From Deltaproteobacteria bacterium (GTDB lineage: Bacteria > Myxococcota_A > UBA9160 > JAJDAL01), in contig JAJDAL010000033.1 of assembly GCA_029261875.1 (NCBI GenBank), positions 207,830 through 249,208 on the forward strand: a stretch of 41,379 nucleotides of DNA, read 5' to 3'. Positions within the stretch are counted from its first letter, which is position 1; the number at the start of each line of letters is the position of its first letter. The notes under the pieces were generated by a model. That model made no database searches and was not told the DNA's origin. It saw only the letters and a program-made list of their open reading frames with translations. The position numbers and the translations under genes were made by a program. Shown in pieces: positions 39,907-41,379 of this stretch.

Positions 39907-41379
39907 CGCGTTGGCATTCCGGAGAAGTCCCCGTGCGCCGGACCGTCGACGCGGTTTGGGGCAACCCCCAGGACCCCCGGCAATCGCTCTTGCGCGACAA
40001 CCCGCGGCGGCGGTTGCTGCGGATTCGCGACGAAGCGGTCGGCGACCTGCTGGCGAAACAGTTTCGCACCGGCAGCGGCCGCCACCGCCAGCGGGAACGC
40101 TTCAAGAGCGGGTTGGGTATGTCGCCCGCTTGCCGCGAATGGCGCGTCCTGTCGCAACTTCACGCCGCCGGTGTCGCGGTTCCGGAACCGCTCGGTCTCG
40201 CAACGCTCCCCGGCGGCGACCGGCTGCTGGTCATGCGCTTCATCGAGGGGCCGCTGTTGCGCGCTGCCTACGAGAACCTTCCTAAATCACGCGCCGAGAA
40301 TCTGTGCCGACTGGGAGGGGAAATCGCGGCGTTGCACGCTGCAGGATTCACCCACGGCGACCTCCACGACGGAAACATTCTGATTTCCGAAAGCGGCCCC
40401 GTGCTCCTCGATCTCCAACACGCCGCCCGCGACGCCGGCCGCGCCAGCCAGGTCTGGGATCTCGGCTGCCTCGATTACGCGCTTTCGCAATTCGCATCGC
40501 GCACGGATCGCCTGCGGCTGCGCGCGGCCGCCCTCCGCATCGAACGCCCCTTCGACCCGGCCGAACGCGAAGCGCTCAAACGCGTGGGACACGCATCGGC
40601 CGCGCGGGGCGACGAACACGCACGCAGCCGAACGCGTCGCGCCCTGCGCCCGGGGCGCCGCTTTGCACGGGTCGACGGTCAGTTCGGTCGCGGCTTGCGC
40701 CAACGCGAATTTCCTGAGGAAGCTTTGTGCGAAGTCTTATCGCGACACGAACAAGCCCTCGCCGAGGGCGGCAAGGAGATCCTGAAACGCGACGGCCGCT
40801 CGGCCATCACCGCCCTCGATTCCTTTGCACAGCGGGTCGTGGTCAAGGAAGTGCTGCCCCGCTCCATCGGGCGCATGTTGGCGGACGTCTTGCGCGGCTC
40901 CGCGGGGTACCGCGCCTGGCGCGGCGGCCACGGCCTCGCCGCTCGGCGCATCGGCGCCGCGGACCCCCTGGCGTTCGTCGAACGACGTCGCTTCGGGATT
41001 CCAATCGGATCGTGGGTTGTGCTTCGCGATCTGCGCCCGGCGCTCCCCGCAGACCGAATGACCCACGACGCGCCCGCGGTCATCGAAGCCCTCTGGGCAC
41101 TCGCCCGGTCACTCCACCTTCGCGGCGTCGACCACGGGGACCTGAAGGCGAGCCACGTGTACCTGCAGGCGCAGGGTGGGGCCCTGGAGCCGTTCTTGTT
41201 GGATCTGGAAGGCGTTCGATTCCGCCGCCGCCTATCGGATGCGGATCGGATTCGCTCGCTCGCGCAACTCAACGCTTCGCTGCCCGATGCGTTTCCGGAT
41301 CCGCTGCGCTGCCGGGGATTCCACCGCTACGCCGAACGCCTCCGCTTCCGCATGGGGGAAGCGCGCGCCCTCGACCAGG
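39903..41379 (+). CDS. Tandem LPS-kinase-like (WaaP/Kdo-kinase family) protein, 3' truncated
   Basis: The frame stays open from the TTG at 39903 to the window edge (492 codons). Two kinase-like domains are visible. The first has Lys52 (LLAKQF), VMRFIEGP, HGDLHDGN (151-158) and VLLDLQHA. The second has Lys315 (VVVKEV), HGDLKASH (411-418) and FLLDLEGVR; its His in place of Asn is seen in WaaP-type kinases. It probably phosphorylates LPS core sugars. TTG overlaps the glycosyltransferase stop (TTGA). A GTG at 39933 with GGAG 8 nt upstream is an alternative start. The C-terminus is missing. Confidence 0.8.
   Translation, partial: MTRWHSGEVPVRRTVDAVWGNPQDPRQSLLRDNPRRRLLRIRDEAVGDLLAKQFRTGSGRHRQRERFKSGLGMSPACREWRVLSQLHAAGVAVPEPLGLATLPGGDRLLVMRFIEGPLLRAAYENLPKSRAENLCRLGGEIAALHAAGFTHGDLHDGNILISESGPVLLDLQHAARDAGRASQVWDLGCLDYALSQFASRTDRLRLRAAALRIERPFDPAEREALKRVGHASAARGDEHARSRTRRALRPGRRFARVDGQFGRGLRQREFPEEALCEVLSRHEQALAEGGKEILKRDGRSAITALDSFAQRVVVKEVLPRSIGRMLADVLRGSAGYRAWRGGHGLAARRIGAADPLAFVERRRFGIPIGSWVVLRDLRPALPADRMTHDAPAVIEALWALARSLHLRGVDHGDLKASHVYLQAQGGALEPFLLDLEGVRFRRRLSDADRIRSLAQLNASLPDAFPDPLRCRGFHRYAERLRFRMGEARALDQ

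Overview
This window is high in GC, densely packed and entirely bacterial. It reads as chromosomal DNA from a Gram-negative bacterium with an LPS-type outer membrane. Supporting genes are tolQRAB-cpoB, a WaaG-like glycosyltransferase beside WaaP/Kdo-kinase-like domains, several lipoproteins and an RpoH-type heat-shock sigma factor. Gene content (bactofilin, delta-type DksA, type-5 uracil-DNA glycosylase, MoxR/DUF58 cluster, GldG/DUF4340 ABC cluster) suggests a deltaproteobacterial relative such as Myxococcota, Desulfobacterota or Binatota. That assignment is inference; no rRNA or other decisive marker is present. I see no tRNA, rRNA, CRISPR array, insertion sequence or phage gene.

Layout. 1-601: the 3' end of an alpha/beta-hydrolase-like gene. 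634-16607: minus-strand genes in consecutive operons. In transcription order these are tolQ-tolR-tolA-tolB-cpoB, a dksA-like gene, tsaD-ksgA-hypothetical, a candidate structured RNA with its own promoter and terminator, panB-panC-panD, smpB, a matrixin-type lipoprotein protease, then membrane protein-DUF4129-DUF4350-MoxR-DUF58. Many neighbours overlap by 4 nt (ATGA, GTGA or TTGA), implying translational coupling. 16745-20474: plus-strand pepA, cytochrome c, rpoH and pgpA. 20547-24241: an M20 amidohydrolase diverging from udg, acyP, an unusual SLOG-TM-DUF192 fusion and DUF99. 24273-28056: minus-strand peptidase, moaB, a moaD-moaE fusion, bactofilin and rhomboid. 28105-32107: plus-strand holB-metG-tatD-suhB. 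32104-38236: a minus-strand operon, TetR-ABC ATPase-permease-GldG-DUF4340-DapF-like. 38572-41379: a tiny membrane protein, a GT4 glycosyltransferase and a tandem two-kinase-domain protein that runs off the end.

Most genes are housekeeping: pantothenate synthesis, molybdopterin synthesis, translation quality control, tRNA t6A formation, 16S rRNA dimethylation, replication clamp loading and envelope integrity. The most unusual items are these: (i) the DapF homologue has Ser at both catalytic Cys positions, has no ATG/GTG/TTG start and appears to begin at CTG behind a perfect GGAGGT; (ii) the SLOG (molybdenum-carrier-like)-TM-DUF192 fusion; (iii) the tandem WaaP-like kinase; (iv) the unidentified structured RNA upstream of panB; (v) a set of leaderless or near-leaderless promoters in which the -10 box lies 6-9 nt before the start codon.
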